This document shows positions 45,083 to 52,787 of a DNA stretch of 64,000 nucleotides, piece after piece (position 1 is the stretch's first letter; every line of letters begins with the position of its first letter). The stretch is from contig NZ_BCXH01000009.1 in assembly GCF_001895005.1 (NCBI RefSeq), forward strand, positions 1-64,000. The letters run 5' to 3'. Origin of the DNA: Rhodococcus yunnanensis NBRC 103083 (GTDB lineage Bacteria; Actinomycetota; Actinomycetes; Mycobacteriales; Mycobacteriaceae). The position numbers and the translations under genes are program-made. The notes below the pieces were generated by a model. That model did no database searches. It was not told the origin of the DNA and saw only the letters and a list, made by a program, of their open reading frames with translations.

Positions 45083-46313
45083 GCTCGGGCTTGCGCAGTG
45101 AGCCCGGGTCGAGTTCTCGGTTGCGTGCATGCGGGCTGTCCGGTGCAGCAGGGAATCTCGGCTCTGCGGGATCGTGCTCTTCGAGTTCCTCGTACACCTC
45201 GTCCGGATCGTCGGCGAGCAGCGATCGGATAGCGGTGTTGAGCACGGCGACGATCGGGACCGCCAGCAATCCGCCGACGATCCCGGCGAGCAGAATGCCG
45301 ACCGTGATCGCGAGCACCACCGCCAGCGGGTGCAGGCGCACTGCCCGCCCCAGCAGAAGCGGTTGCAGCACATGGCCTTCCAGCTGCATGACCGCGACGA
45401 CGATGCCCAGCGTTATCAACGCGGTGATCAAGCCCTTGGTGACCAGCGCGATGAACACCGCGACGAACCCGGTGAGAAACGCACCGACGATCGGTATGAA
45501 GGCACCGATGAACACGAGGGACGCCAACGGCAATGCGAGCGGGACGCCGAGAATGGCGAGACCTGCTCCGATTCCGATCGCGTCGGCGGCGGCGACGGCG
45601 ACCGTCGCGCGGACGTAACCGACGAGCGAGCCGAATCCCTGACTTCCCGCCAGACGAATTCGACGACGCGCCGACGTCGGGGCCAAACGGGTCACGAACT
45701 CCCAGATCTGATCGCCGCCGTAGAGAAAGAAGATGAGTGCGAACAGCGTCAGCAATGCACCGGTCAGGATTTCGCCGATGACCGTCGCGGTCGTCAGCGC
45801 GCCACTGGTGACGGCGGCTTGATTGTCCTGGATGACCTTGACGACGTTGTCGCTCGCCTGCCGGATCTGGTCCTCGCTGATATGCAGCGGGCCGTCGGTG
45901 AGCCATTGCTGGACGTCGTTGATCGATGTCGTGAACTGGTCACCGAGCTGCGGCAACCCATGGATGAACTGTTCGACGACGAACGTCATGATGCCCGCGA
46001 CCACACCGATGCTCGCGATGATGACGATGACGACGGCCGCAGCTCGCGGGACACCGCGTCGTTGCATCCAGTCCACCAGCGGCACGAGCATCGCCGACGC
46101 GAGCAGCGCAAGACCGAGAGGAATGATCACCGTGTCCAGGCGAGCGACGACGTAGCAGAAGGTGATGAACGCGGCGAAGAGCACCAGCAGCCGCCACGCC
46201 CATTCGGCGCCGACCCGGACGAGCGGGTGAACCGAATCCGCCGCGGTGGAGCGCGCCTGAGGTGTGCCCGAGGGCACTCTTGGTGCTTCTGCCCGCGGCT
46301 CGTCTTCGGTCAC
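45075..46313 (-). CDS. AI-2E family transporter (PerM-like)
   Basis: This 412-residue membrane protein of the AI-2E/PerM family has about eight membrane segments. The family-typical long amphipathic loop lies after the third (QLGDQFTTSINDVQQWLTDG), and IGAFIPIVGAFLTGFVAVFIALV and LAITVGILLAGIVGGLLAVPIVAV are in the core. N- and C-terminal tails are charged and cytoplasmic. GTG 46313 appears leaderless. Members export autoinducer-2 or support ion/pH homeostasis and division; in mycobacteria a PerM homologue (Rv0955) matters under stress. The substrate here is unknown. It leads an operon with the two-component system. Confidence 0.88.
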   Translation of the reverse strand: MTEDEPRAEAPRVPSGTPQARSTAADSVHPLVRVGAEWAWRLLVLFAAFITFCYVVARLDTVIIPLGLALLASAMLVPLVDWMQRRGVPRAAAVVIVIIASIGVVAGIMTFVVEQFIHGLPQLGDQFTTSINDVQQWLTDGPLHISEDQIRQASDNVVKVIQDNQAAVTSGALTTATVIGEILTGALLTLFALIFFLYGGDQIWEFVTRLAPTSARRRIRLAGSQGFGSLVGYVRATVAVAAADAIGIGAGLAILGVPLALPLASLVFIGAFIPIVGAFLTGFVAVFIALVTKGLITALITLGIVVAVMQLEGHVLQPLLLGRAVRLHPLAVVLAITVGILLAGIVGGLLAVPIVAVLNTAIRSLLADDPDEVYEELEEHDPAEPRFPAAPDSPHARNRELDPGSLRKPEHD

Positions 46314-46329
46314 CCGGTAAATTTAACCT
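46314..46329. promoter_or_regulatory. 16-bp bidirectional promoter, apparently leaderless on both sides
   Basis: The gap between two divergent GTG starts holds the near-palindrome GGTAAATTTAACC (46316-46328). It contains TAAATT on the plus strand (46318-46323), ending 6 bp before GTG 46330, and TAAATT on the minus strand (complement of 46320-46325), also ending 6 bp before GTG 46313. Both fit a TANNNT -10 box with transcription starting at the first base of the start codon. Confidence 0.6.
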
Positions 46330-47841
46330 GTGCTGGCATCTTTGAGAGCGGTCTCGCTCACCCTGAAGAGTCGCTGGCCTCTCTATATGTTGTCGATGCT
46401 GCTGGCCAATCTGTTCGGTGCGGTGTTGGTTTTCGCGTTCGTGCGCTACGGATTGCCGATCGCCGAATCGCAGTCCATCGTCGCGGACCGTGTGCGCAAC
46501 GTCTATGTTTTCGGTGCTTATCTGGCGTTGGCGGGTCTGGTCAGTCTGTATTACGCGGCCAGGATGCTGCGCTCGGTCGTGCGGTGGCAGTTGCGCGGTG
46601 GCCCGCCGACTCGCCAAGAGCAGATGACGGCGTTGCACGCGCCGCTGCGTCAGGCCATCGTCCATCTTGTTCTGTGGGTCATCGGCGGTGTTCTGTTCGT
46701 CGTTCTCACGGTCACCGAGATGCCGTCGCTGTCGGTGGCCGTCATCGTCACTGTCGTCATGGCCGCCACGGTGACGTTCGGTTTCACGTACATGCTCGGC
46801 GAGCGCATCTTGCGACCCGTTGCGGCGATGGCGCTCAGCGAGGGCCGTTTCGATCGGACCATGACTCCCGGCGTCGGAACTCGCATGGCGATGACGTGGG
46901 GTCTGGGGACGTTGATGCCAGTCATCGGCATCATCTTGTTGTGCGCGACGCAGTTGACGACCGATCTGGTGTTCTCGCCGAATTCGCTCGCCATTGCGAT
47001 CATCCTGCTCAGCGTTCTCGCGATCGGGCAGGCGTTCATTCTGTCGATGCTGACCGCGAGCCAGATCTCGGATCCGATCCGCCAGCTCAGGCGCGCCATC
47101 GAACGTGTGCAGCGCGGTGACAACGACGTCGAGGTCGATGTCTTCGACGGCAGCGAGATCGGCCGATTGCAGGTCGGCTTCAACCGCATGATGGAGGAGT
47201 CGGCCGAACGACGCGTCCTACGTGAGCTCTTCGGCCAACATGTGGGCGAGGACGTGGCGCGTCGCGCGTTGCAATTCGGTACCGAATTGGGCGGGGAAAC
47301 GCGCTTCGTGGCGGTGCTCTTCGTGGACATGGTCGGTTCGACGGCGACGGCGTCGGAGCGCCCTCCCGGTGAGGTCGTCGTCCTCCTCAACGAATTCTTT
47401 CGCGTGGTCGTCGACGTCATCGACGAGCACCACGGTTTTGTCAACAAATTCATGGGCGACGCCGCACTCGCTATTTTCGGGGCCCCGCTGGATCGTCCCG
47501 ATGCGCCGACGGCGGCGCTCGCTGCGGCCCGTGACCTGCGGTTCGCTCTCGACGACATCACCGGGCTCGATATCGGGATCGGCGTGTCGGCCGGTCTCGC
47601 AGTCGCCGGAAACATCGGAGCCAAGGAGCGGTTCGAGTACACGGTGATCGGCGATCCCGTGAACGAGGCGTCGCGTTTGACCGAATTATCCAAATTGCGG
47701 CCAGGTCGAGTATTGGCGTCGACGTCGGCCCTCTACTTCGCCAGCGACGAGGAACAGGAGCACTGGGAGCTCGGGGACCAGGTCCAATTGCGTGGACGAC
47801 GACGCCCCACTCACCTTGCGTGGCCCATCGAGCATCCGTGA
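46330..47841 (+). CDS. Membrane adenylate cyclase with HAMP domain (class III)
   Basis: The enzyme has 503 residues. Six membrane segments (about 15-270) are followed by a HAMP domain (SQISDPIRQLRRAIERVQRGD) and a class III cyclase domain. Metal-binding Asp333 (FVDMVGST) and Asp377 (FMGDAALAIFG) and substrate-selecting Lys373 and Asp442 (VIGDPVNEASRL) are all present, so adenylate is the expected substrate. Asn445 and Arg449 fit the transition-state pair. The architecture equals the Rv1318c-Rv1320c/Rv3645 group of mycobacteria. GTG 46330 appears leaderless and is divergent from the AI-2E transporter operon. Confidence 0.94.
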   Translation: MLASLRAVSLTLKSRWPLYMLSMLLANLFGAVLVFAFVRYGLPIAESQSIVADRVRNVYVFGAYLALAGLVSLYYAARMLRSVVRWQLRGGPPTRQEQMTALHAPLRQAIVHLVLWVIGGVLFVVLTVTEMPSLSVAVIVTVVMAATVTFGFTYMLGERILRPVAAMALSEGRFDRTMTPGVGTRMAMTWGLGTLMPVIGIILLCATQLTTDLVFSPNSLAIAIILLSVLAIGQAFILSMLTASQISDPIRQLRRAIERVQRGDNDVEVDVFDGSEIGRLQVGFNRMMEESAERRVLRELFGQHVGEDVARRALQFGTELGGETRFVAVLFVDMVGSTATASERPPGEVVVLLNEFFRVVVDVIDEHHGFVNKFMGDAALAIFGAPLDRPDAPTAALAAARDLRFALDDITGLDIGIGVSAGLAVAGNIGAKERFEYTVIGDPVNEASRLTELSKLRPGRVLASTSALYFASDEEQEHWELGDQVQLRGRRRPTHLAWPIEHP

Positions 47842-47866
47842 TCGTGTCGGAGGGTGTGGTTACCCT

Positions 47867-49021
47867 GTGAAGGTGCCCGAACCGACACCCGAGGCCGCGG
47901 CCACAGTTCCGCGCCGCCGGAACCGGCTCCGCCTGTTGAAGTGGGTTGCAGCATTCGCCCTCGTCGCATTGTTGATCGGCGAGGGGATCTACCTGTGGCC
48001 GAGACTGCACGAATCGTGGACAGCGCTCACCGAGATTCACTGGGGCTGGCTCGCGGCGTGCATCTTCGCGCAAGCTGTGTCTCTGAGTGCGTTCGCTCGG
48101 GTGCAGAAGCAGCTCCTTCAGGCCGGCGGCGTGCGCGTCAGGCAATCCAAATCGGTTTCCGTGATCTACGGCAGCACCGCGATGTCCTTGACGCTCCCCG
48201 CGGGACAGGTCTTCTCCACCGCCTTCACCTACCGCGAGACCCGGCGGTGGGGTGCCAGTCCCGTCGTCGCGTCCTGGCAGTTGGCCATCTCGGGCGTCAT
48301 TGCAGCGGCAGGGCTCGCCGCGCTCGGCGTCGGCGGCGCGCTGCTAGTCGGCGGCTCGGTCAGCACGTTCACGCTGGTCCTACCCATCGTCGGTGTCGCG
48401 GCCATCGTGTTCGGCGTCCGCTACATCTCTGCGCACCCGCAAAGCATCAGGGCGTCTGCGGGCTGGGTTCTGCACAGGGTCAACAACTTTCGCAACCAAC
48501 CTCCCGACGCCGGCCAGGGACGGATCGACGAGGTCATCGAACAGATCCAGTCGGTTCGACTCGGCAAGCAGGACGCGGCGCTGACTCTGTCCTGGTCGGC
48601 GGTCCACCGTCTCGCCGACGTCGCCTGCCTCGGCTTCGCATGCTTCGCCGTCGGCTCCGACCCTCGACTGTCCGGCCTGTTGATCGCCTTCGCCGCGGGC
48701 AAAGCCGTCGGATCCGTCCCACTGGCACCCGGTGGCCTCGTCATCGTCGACGCCACCCTCATCGCCTTTCTCACCAGCGCTGCCAGCATCAGCGCCTCGC
48801 AGGCCGTCGCCGCCGCGTTCGTGTACCGAGGCGTCAGCTTCATCCTCGTCGCCATCGTCGGCTGGATCGTCTTCCTCGTCCTGTTCCGCAAGCACCAACA
48901 CGAGGACCTGCACTACGACATCGCGATGGAACAGCGCGAGACCCAAGAACTCCACAAGGGTGCCCAAGCCGCCCGCGAGGGTAATCCAGAAGTCGACTCG
49001 TCGGACCCCGAATCCGCCTGA
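47867..49021 (+). CDS. Lysylphosphatidylglycerol synthase-like / UPF0104 membrane protein
   Basis: This approximately 384-residue membrane protein resembles the flippase half of MprF/AglD (LPG_synthase_TM). About eight membrane segments are visible, with family motifs RVQKQLLQAGGVRVRQSKSVSVIYGSTAMSLTLPAG near the N-terminus and GKAVGSVPLAPGGLVIVDATLIAFL toward the C-terminus. The second is the PxxPGGxGxxE-like segment, with Asp in place of Glu. The start is uncertain: GTG 47867 lies 12 bases after GGAGGG; GTG 47873 or the upstream 47792 are possible. It probably moves a lipid or a lipid-linked sugar. It ends before a repeat array. Confidence 0.75.
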   Translation: MKVPEPTPEAAATVPRRRNRLRLLKWVAAFALVALLIGEGIYLWPRLHESWTALTEIHWGWLAACIFAQAVSLSAFARVQKQLLQAGGVRVRQSKSVSVIYGSTAMSLTLPAGQVFSTAFTYRETRRWGASPVVASWQLAISGVIAAAGLAALGVGGALLVGGSVSTFTLVLPIVGVAAIVFGVRYISAHPQSIRASAGWVLHRVNNFRNQPPDAGQGRIDEVIEQIQSVRLGKQDAALTLSWSAVHRLADVACLGFACFAVGSDPRLSGLLIAFAAGKAVGSVPLAPGGLVIVDATLIAFLTSAASISASQAVAAAFVYRGVSFILVAIVGWIVFLVLFRKHQHEDLHYDIAMEQRETQELHKGAQAAREGNPEVDSSDPESA

Positions 49022-49037
49022 CTTCCCCCTGCCCGGA

Positions 49038-49308
49038 GTGACCGAATGTCACCCTCGCGCACTCTGGGGGGGTGACCGAATGTCGCCCTCGCGCACCTGA
49101 CCACACCGAATGTCGCCCTCGCTCACTCAGAGTGACCGAATGTCGCCCTCGCTCACTCAGAGTGACCGAATGTCGCCCTCGCACACCGCGGAGTGACCGA
49201 ATGCGACATTCGCTCACCTGACCACACCGAATGTCGCCCTCGCTCACTCAAAGTGACCGAATGTGACATTCGCACACCGCGGAGTGACCGAATGTGACAT
49301 TCGCTCAC
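49038..49308. repeat. Array of nine ~25-bp near-palindromic repeats (locus 2, inverted)
   Basis: These are the same repeat family as locus 1 but in the opposite orientation: units read GTGACCGAATG..., with either CATTCGCTCAC or CCCTCGCTCAC as the right arm. Nine units are present. Two are joined to the next by an identical abnormal junction (ACCTGACCACACCGAATG), which points to duplication of a block within the array. It lies between the membrane protein stop and the yceI promoter. Confidence 0.9.
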
Positions 49309-49311
49309 CCA

Positions 49312-49343
49312 AACCCCCGAACCCCCGAACCCCCGAACCCCCG
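49312..49343. repeat. Four perfect AACCCCCG tandem repeats
   Basis: Four identical 8-bp units immediately follow the palindromic array. A related C-rich, A-punctuated tail (ACACCCCCAAACCCG, around 59839-59854) follows array locus 4. These flanks may be part of the same element. Confidence 0.85.
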
Positions 49344-49411
49344 ACCGCCAGTGAGTGGGCTGAATCACATAACAATCCGGGGGAATAGATGCGGACCCCG
49401 GTCCGCTTGTG

Positions 49412-49434
49412 TAGTATGCAACTTGAACCTTCAA
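49412..49434 (+). promoter_or_regulatory. yceI promoter with palindromic operator
   Basis: A TAGTAT -10-like hexamer (49412-49417) is followed about 5 bp later by the perfect palindrome TTGAA-CC-TTCAA (49423-49434), which would sit at the transcription start. A repressor of the MarR type could block initiation there. No strong -35 is visible. GGAG lies 6 bp before the yceI ATG. Confidence 0.5.
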
Positions 49435-49450
49435 CCAATCAGGAGCTGCC

Positions 49451-50002
49451 ATGACTACCGCGATCGCATTGCCCGAACTGTCCGCAGGAACCTGGAACAT
49501 CGACGCCACGCACTCGACCGTCGGATTCACCGTCCGCCACCTGGTCGTCAGCAAGGTCCGTGGCCGTTTCCAGACCTTCAGCGGTGCCATCACCGTTGCC
49601 GCCGACGGAACGCCTTCCGTGAAGGCCGAAATCGACGTCACCTCCATCACCACCGACAACGAGCAGCGTGACGGCCACCTCAAGACCGCTGACTTCTTCG
49701 AGGTCGAGAAGTACCCGACCGCTACCTTCACCTCCACCTCCGTCAAGGCCGACGGCGGCGACTTCATCGTGACCGGTGACTTCACCCTGCACGGTGTGAC
49801 CAGGCCCGTCGACCTGAAGCTCGAGTTCAACGGCGTCAACCCGGGCATGGGCAACGGACCGGTTGCAGGCTTCGAGGCCAGCACCGTCATCAACCGCAAG
49901 GACTTCGGCATCAGCATCGACATGCCCCTCGAAGGCGGCGGCGCTGTCGTCGGCGACAAGATCGTGCTGAACCTCGACATCGAAGCAGGCCTGGCTGCCT
50001 GA
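49451..50002 (+). CDS. YceI family lipocalin-like protein
   Basis: This 183-residue protein has the complete YceI signature. The opening GTWNIDATHSTVGFTVRHLVVSKVRGRFQTFSG is followed by ITTDNEQRDGHLKTADFFEVEKYPTATFTSTSV, then DFTLHGVTRPVDLKLEFNG. There is no signal peptide, so this copy is cytoplasmic. The family forms an elongated beta barrel that binds polyisoprenoid-type lipids. AGGAG precedes the ATG. Homologues in actinobacteria are often stress- or alkaline-induced, and the operator-like palindrome upstream would fit regulated expression. Confidence 0.93.
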   Translation: MTTAIALPELSAGTWNIDATHSTVGFTVRHLVVSKVRGRFQTFSGAITVAADGTPSVKAEIDVTSITTDNEQRDGHLKTADFFEVEKYPTATFTSTSVKADGGDFIVTGDFTLHGVTRPVDLKLEFNGVNPGMGNGPVAGFEASTVINRKDFGISIDMPLEGGGAVVGDKIVLNLDIEAGLAA

Positions 50003-50044
50003 TCTTGCTTCGCGCCCGTGAGCGCGAATCGAAGCCGAGAACAA

Positions 50045-50086
50045 CTGTGCGCGCAGGGGTATGGGAAACCAACCCTGCGCGCACAG
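50045..50086 (+). terminator. Hairpin terminator after yceI
   Basis: A perfect 14-bp stem, CTGTGCGCGCAGGG (50045-50058) with its complement (50073-50086), has a 14-base loop. It lies 43 bp after the yceI stop. A T-tract is absent, as is usual for actinobacterial terminators. Confidence 0.7.
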
Positions 50087-50153
50087 TCGTATCCACCATC
50101 GCACAGCCGTATCCGATACCGCACGGTCGGCGGAGCCGCATAGGGTGGGTCCG

Positions 50154-50531
50154 GTGAACAAGCGCAGCCCGATCATCGCCGCCGTCATAGACCTCGTTGC
50201 GGTCCTGATCTTCTGTGCAATCGGCAGACGCAGCCACGACGAGGCGAATGCCCTGACGGGGCTCGCGCACACCGCGTGGCCGTTCGTCGCCGCTGCCGTC
50301 ATCGGGTGGGGTCTGACGATTGCGCTCTACCGCGACAAGTTCGACGCGTTCCTGATCCTCCCGACGGGGATCGTCGTCTGGGTGTCGACGGTTCTGTTCG
50401 GCATGATTCTTCGGGTCGTCAGCGGTCAAGGGACAGCGTTCAGTTTTGTCGTCGTCGCGACGATCGTGTTGGCCGTATTCCTCATCGGATGGCGTGCGCT
50501 TGCCAAGTTGGTACCGATCCCGAAAAACTGA
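50154..50531 (+). CDS. DUF3054 family membrane protein
   Basis: This 125-residue protein has four membrane segments (about residues 8-25, 40-58, 68-88, 92-114). The DUF3054 pattern includes DLVAVLIFCAIGRRSHDEA after the first segment and a WP-type second segment (AWPFVAAAVIGWGL). GTG 50154 is used because the first membrane segment then starts at residue 7. The family is common in actinobacteria with unknown role. It is followed by the peptide transporter gene 45 bp later. Confidence 0.8.
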   Translation: MNKRSPIIAAVIDLVAVLIFCAIGRRSHDEANALTGLAHTAWPFVAAAVIGWGLTIALYRDKFDAFLILPTGIVVWVSTVLFGMILRVVSGQGTAFSFVVVATIVLAVFLIGWRALAKLVPIPKN

Positions 50532-50576
50532 CGCCATCGTCCCGAATTTCGCCCCCTCACATGGGACAGTTCACAT

Positions 50577-52025
50577 ATGGCCGATGTGAAAGACAAGCAG
50601 GACACCGGGTTCTTCGGGCAGCCGTTCGCGCTCGCGAATCTGTTCGGTGTGGAGATGTGGGAGCGCTTCTCCTTCTACGGGATGCAAGGCATCCTCATCT
50701 ACTACCTGTACTACTCGGTGGCCGACGGCGGACTCGGTATAGCGGAGAGTTCGGCGACGTCGATCGTCGGCGCATACGGCGGAACCGTGTATCTGTCCAC
50801 CATTCTGGGCGCGTGGATCGCCGACCGACTTCTCGGCTCCGAACGCACACTGTTCTACAGCGCGGTCCTGATCATGTTCGGTCACATCGCCTTGGCCGTT
50901 CTGCCCGGATTTCTCGGTGTCGGAGTCGGTCTGGTTCTCGTCGCATTCGGTAGCGGTGGTCTCAAGGCCAACGCGACGTCGTTGGTCGGTGATCTGTACG
51001 GCGAGCACGACACCAGACGAGATGCGGGCTTCTCGCTGTTCTACATGGGCATCAACATCGGTGCGTTCATCGGTCCACTCCTCACCGGCCTCGCGTGGGA
51101 CAAATTCGGTTTCCATGCCGGATTCGGGCTCGCTGCAATCGGTATGGCGCTCGGGCTGATTCAGTACACCCTCGGCCGCAAGCACCTGCACGGCATCGGT
51201 GCGACGCCGCCCAACCCATTGCCCGCTTCGGAGCGAATCAAATGGTCCGCAATCGGTGTCGCGGCCATCGCCGTCGTCGCACTGTTGTCGATCTTCGGTG
51301 CGATCCAGGCGTCGAACCTGTCCGACATCGTCGTCGGCGTCACCATCGTTGCCGCCGTCGGATACTTCGCACTCATTCTCTCCAGCAAGAAGATCACACG
51401 GATCGAACGCCGGCGGGTCATCTCGTTCATCCCGATGTTCATTGCAAGCGCCGCATTCTGGTCGCTGTTCCAGCAACAGTTCACGACGGTACCGCTCATC
51501 GCGGACACCAAACTCGACCGCAACCTGTTCGGGTGGGACTTCCCTCCGTCGTGGGTACAGTCGATCAATCCGGTGTTCATCATCATCTTCGCGGGAGTGT
51601 TCGCGGCGATGTGGACCAAGCTCGGCACACGGCAGCCGTCGACACCGCTGAAATTCGTTGCGGGCGTGTCGATCATGGGCCTGGCATTCCTGGCATTCGT
51701 TCCTTCGCTGGCGGGAACCAGCATGCCGCTGCTCGCCCTCGTCGGCATTCTGCTGCTGTTCACGTTCGCCGAGCTGTTTCTTTCACCCGTCGGGCTGTCG
51801 CTGTCCACCAAGCTCGCACCGGAGAACTTCCACACGCAGATGGTGGCGCTGTTCTTCCTGTCCGTCGCGCTCGGCTCGGCGATGGCGGGCACACTCGCGG
51901 GCTACTACGACGAGGACGATCCCAACCCGTTCTTCCTGACGGTCGGCCTGGCGTCGATCGGGGTCGGCGTCGTTCTCCTACTGCTGACGCCGTGGATCAA
52001 GAAGATGATGAGCGGCGTGCAGTAG
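50577..52025 (+). CDS. POT/PTR2 family proton-dependent peptide transporter
   Basis: This 482-residue MFS protein of the POT branch carries the proton-coupling ExxER motif in VEMWERFSFYGMQGILIYYL, the PTR2 signature FSLFYMGINIGAFIGPLLTG, and the second-half SPVGLSLSTKLAP. About fourteen membrane segments are expected. It imports di- and tripeptides with protons. It ends one base before the convergent TauE gene, with no terminator in between, so antisense readthrough is possible. Confidence 0.95.
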   Translation: MADVKDKQDTGFFGQPFALANLFGVEMWERFSFYGMQGILIYYLYYSVADGGLGIAESSATSIVGAYGGTVYLSTILGAWIADRLLGSERTLFYSAVLIMFGHIALAVLPGFLGVGVGLVLVAFGSGGLKANATSLVGDLYGEHDTRRDAGFSLFYMGINIGAFIGPLLTGLAWDKFGFHAGFGLAAIGMALGLIQYTLGRKHLHGIGATPPNPLPASERIKWSAIGVAAIAVVALLSIFGAIQASNLSDIVVGVTIVAAVGYFALILSSKKITRIERRRVISFIPMFIASAAFWSLFQQQFTTVPLIADTKLDRNLFGWDFPPSWVQSINPVFIIIFAGVFAAMWTKLGTRQPSTPLKFVAGVSIMGLAFLAFVPSLAGTSMPLLALVGILLLFTFAELFLSPVGLSLSTKLAPENFHTQMVALFFLSVALGSAMAGTLAGYYDEDDPNPFFLTVGLASIGVGVVLLLLTPWIKKMMSGVQ

Positions 52026-52763
52026 CTATTTCCACAACAGCCACGCGGCAAGACCGAGACCGCATATTCCGACGGCGATACGCAGGACCGTCGGCGGGAT
52101 GACCTTTACCACCGGTGGTCCGCAGTACCCGCCTGCGAACGCGCCGAGGGCGAGGGCCAGCGCCGCGAGCCAGTTCACTTCCCCGGAGAACGCGAAGATC
52201 ACCGCGGCGACGAGATTCGCGACACCGAGGAAGAAGCTCTTCAGAACGCTTGCGCGCCAGATCGAATCGGACGTACACACGAGCGCGAGGGCCAGAAAGA
52301 TGACACCTGCACCGGCGCCGAAATATCCGCCGTAGATCGCGACGAAGAACAGCGCGATCGGATACAGGGTCGGAAACTCTCTGTGCCCCGACATCTTTCG
52401 CAACTTCGGTTGCAGAAGCAGTGCAACAGCGGCGAAGGCCACCAGAAACGGCACGACGACCTCGAAAGAACCGGGCGGAGCCAGCAGCAGTACAGCTGCA
52501 CCGATCAGACCGCCGAGGCCCGAGTAGATGGCGAACCGAACCAGCTGCTTTCCGTCCTTCGCCAGTTCGGACGACGCATTGGTCGTGGCTCCCACGCCGA
52601 CTGCAACCATCGCCACGGTGTTGGTGACGTTCGCTGCGACCGGTGGCAGCCCGGCAGCCAACAGTGCCGGATAGGACACCAGCGAGGCCATACCGGTCAC
52701 GAACCCGACGAGGCCGGCGAAGAAACCGGCGACGACGAGCAGACCGAATTCGAGCAGAGTCAC
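52026..52763 (-). CDS. TauE/SafE (sulfite exporter) family permease
   Basis: This 245-residue protein has about eight membrane segments in two repeats. The family opening GFFAGLVGFVTGMASLVSYPALLAAGLPPVAANVTNTVAM and the later FFVAIYGGYFGAGAGVIFLALALV and GAFAGGYCGPPVVKVI show the repeated G-x-x-G-x-G pattern. Members transport sulfite, sulfoacetate or other organosulfur anions. GTG 52763 is the start. The 7-bp perfect hairpin GGGTAGT-AAA-ACTACCC (52764-52780) directly precedes it and could act as an operator. A link to the sulfonate-type monooxygenases elsewhere in the window is possible but not shown. Confidence 0.88.
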   Translation of the reverse strand: MTLLEFGLLVVAGFFAGLVGFVTGMASLVSYPALLAAGLPPVAANVTNTVAMVAVGVGATTNASSELAKDGKQLVRFAIYSGLGGLIGAAVLLLAPPGSFEVVVPFLVAFAAVALLLQPKLRKMSGHREFPTLYPIALFFVAIYGGYFGAGAGVIFLALALVCTSDSIWRASVLKSFFLGVANLVAAVIFAFSGEVNWLAALALALGAFAGGYCGPPVVKVIPPTVLRIAVGICGLGLAAWLLWK

Positions 52764-52787
52764 GGGTAGTAAAACTACCCTTGCTCA

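Noticed and set aside
52764-52780. GGGTAGT-AAA-ACTACCC as terminator of the PBP paralogue
   Set aside because: It lies upstream of the minus-strand TauE gene end order (before the TauE start, after nothing of the PBP transcript), so it cannot terminate the PBP gene, which reads leftward from 54437 to 52788 and ends before reaching it only by 8 bp without a T-tract. An operator role is as likely.
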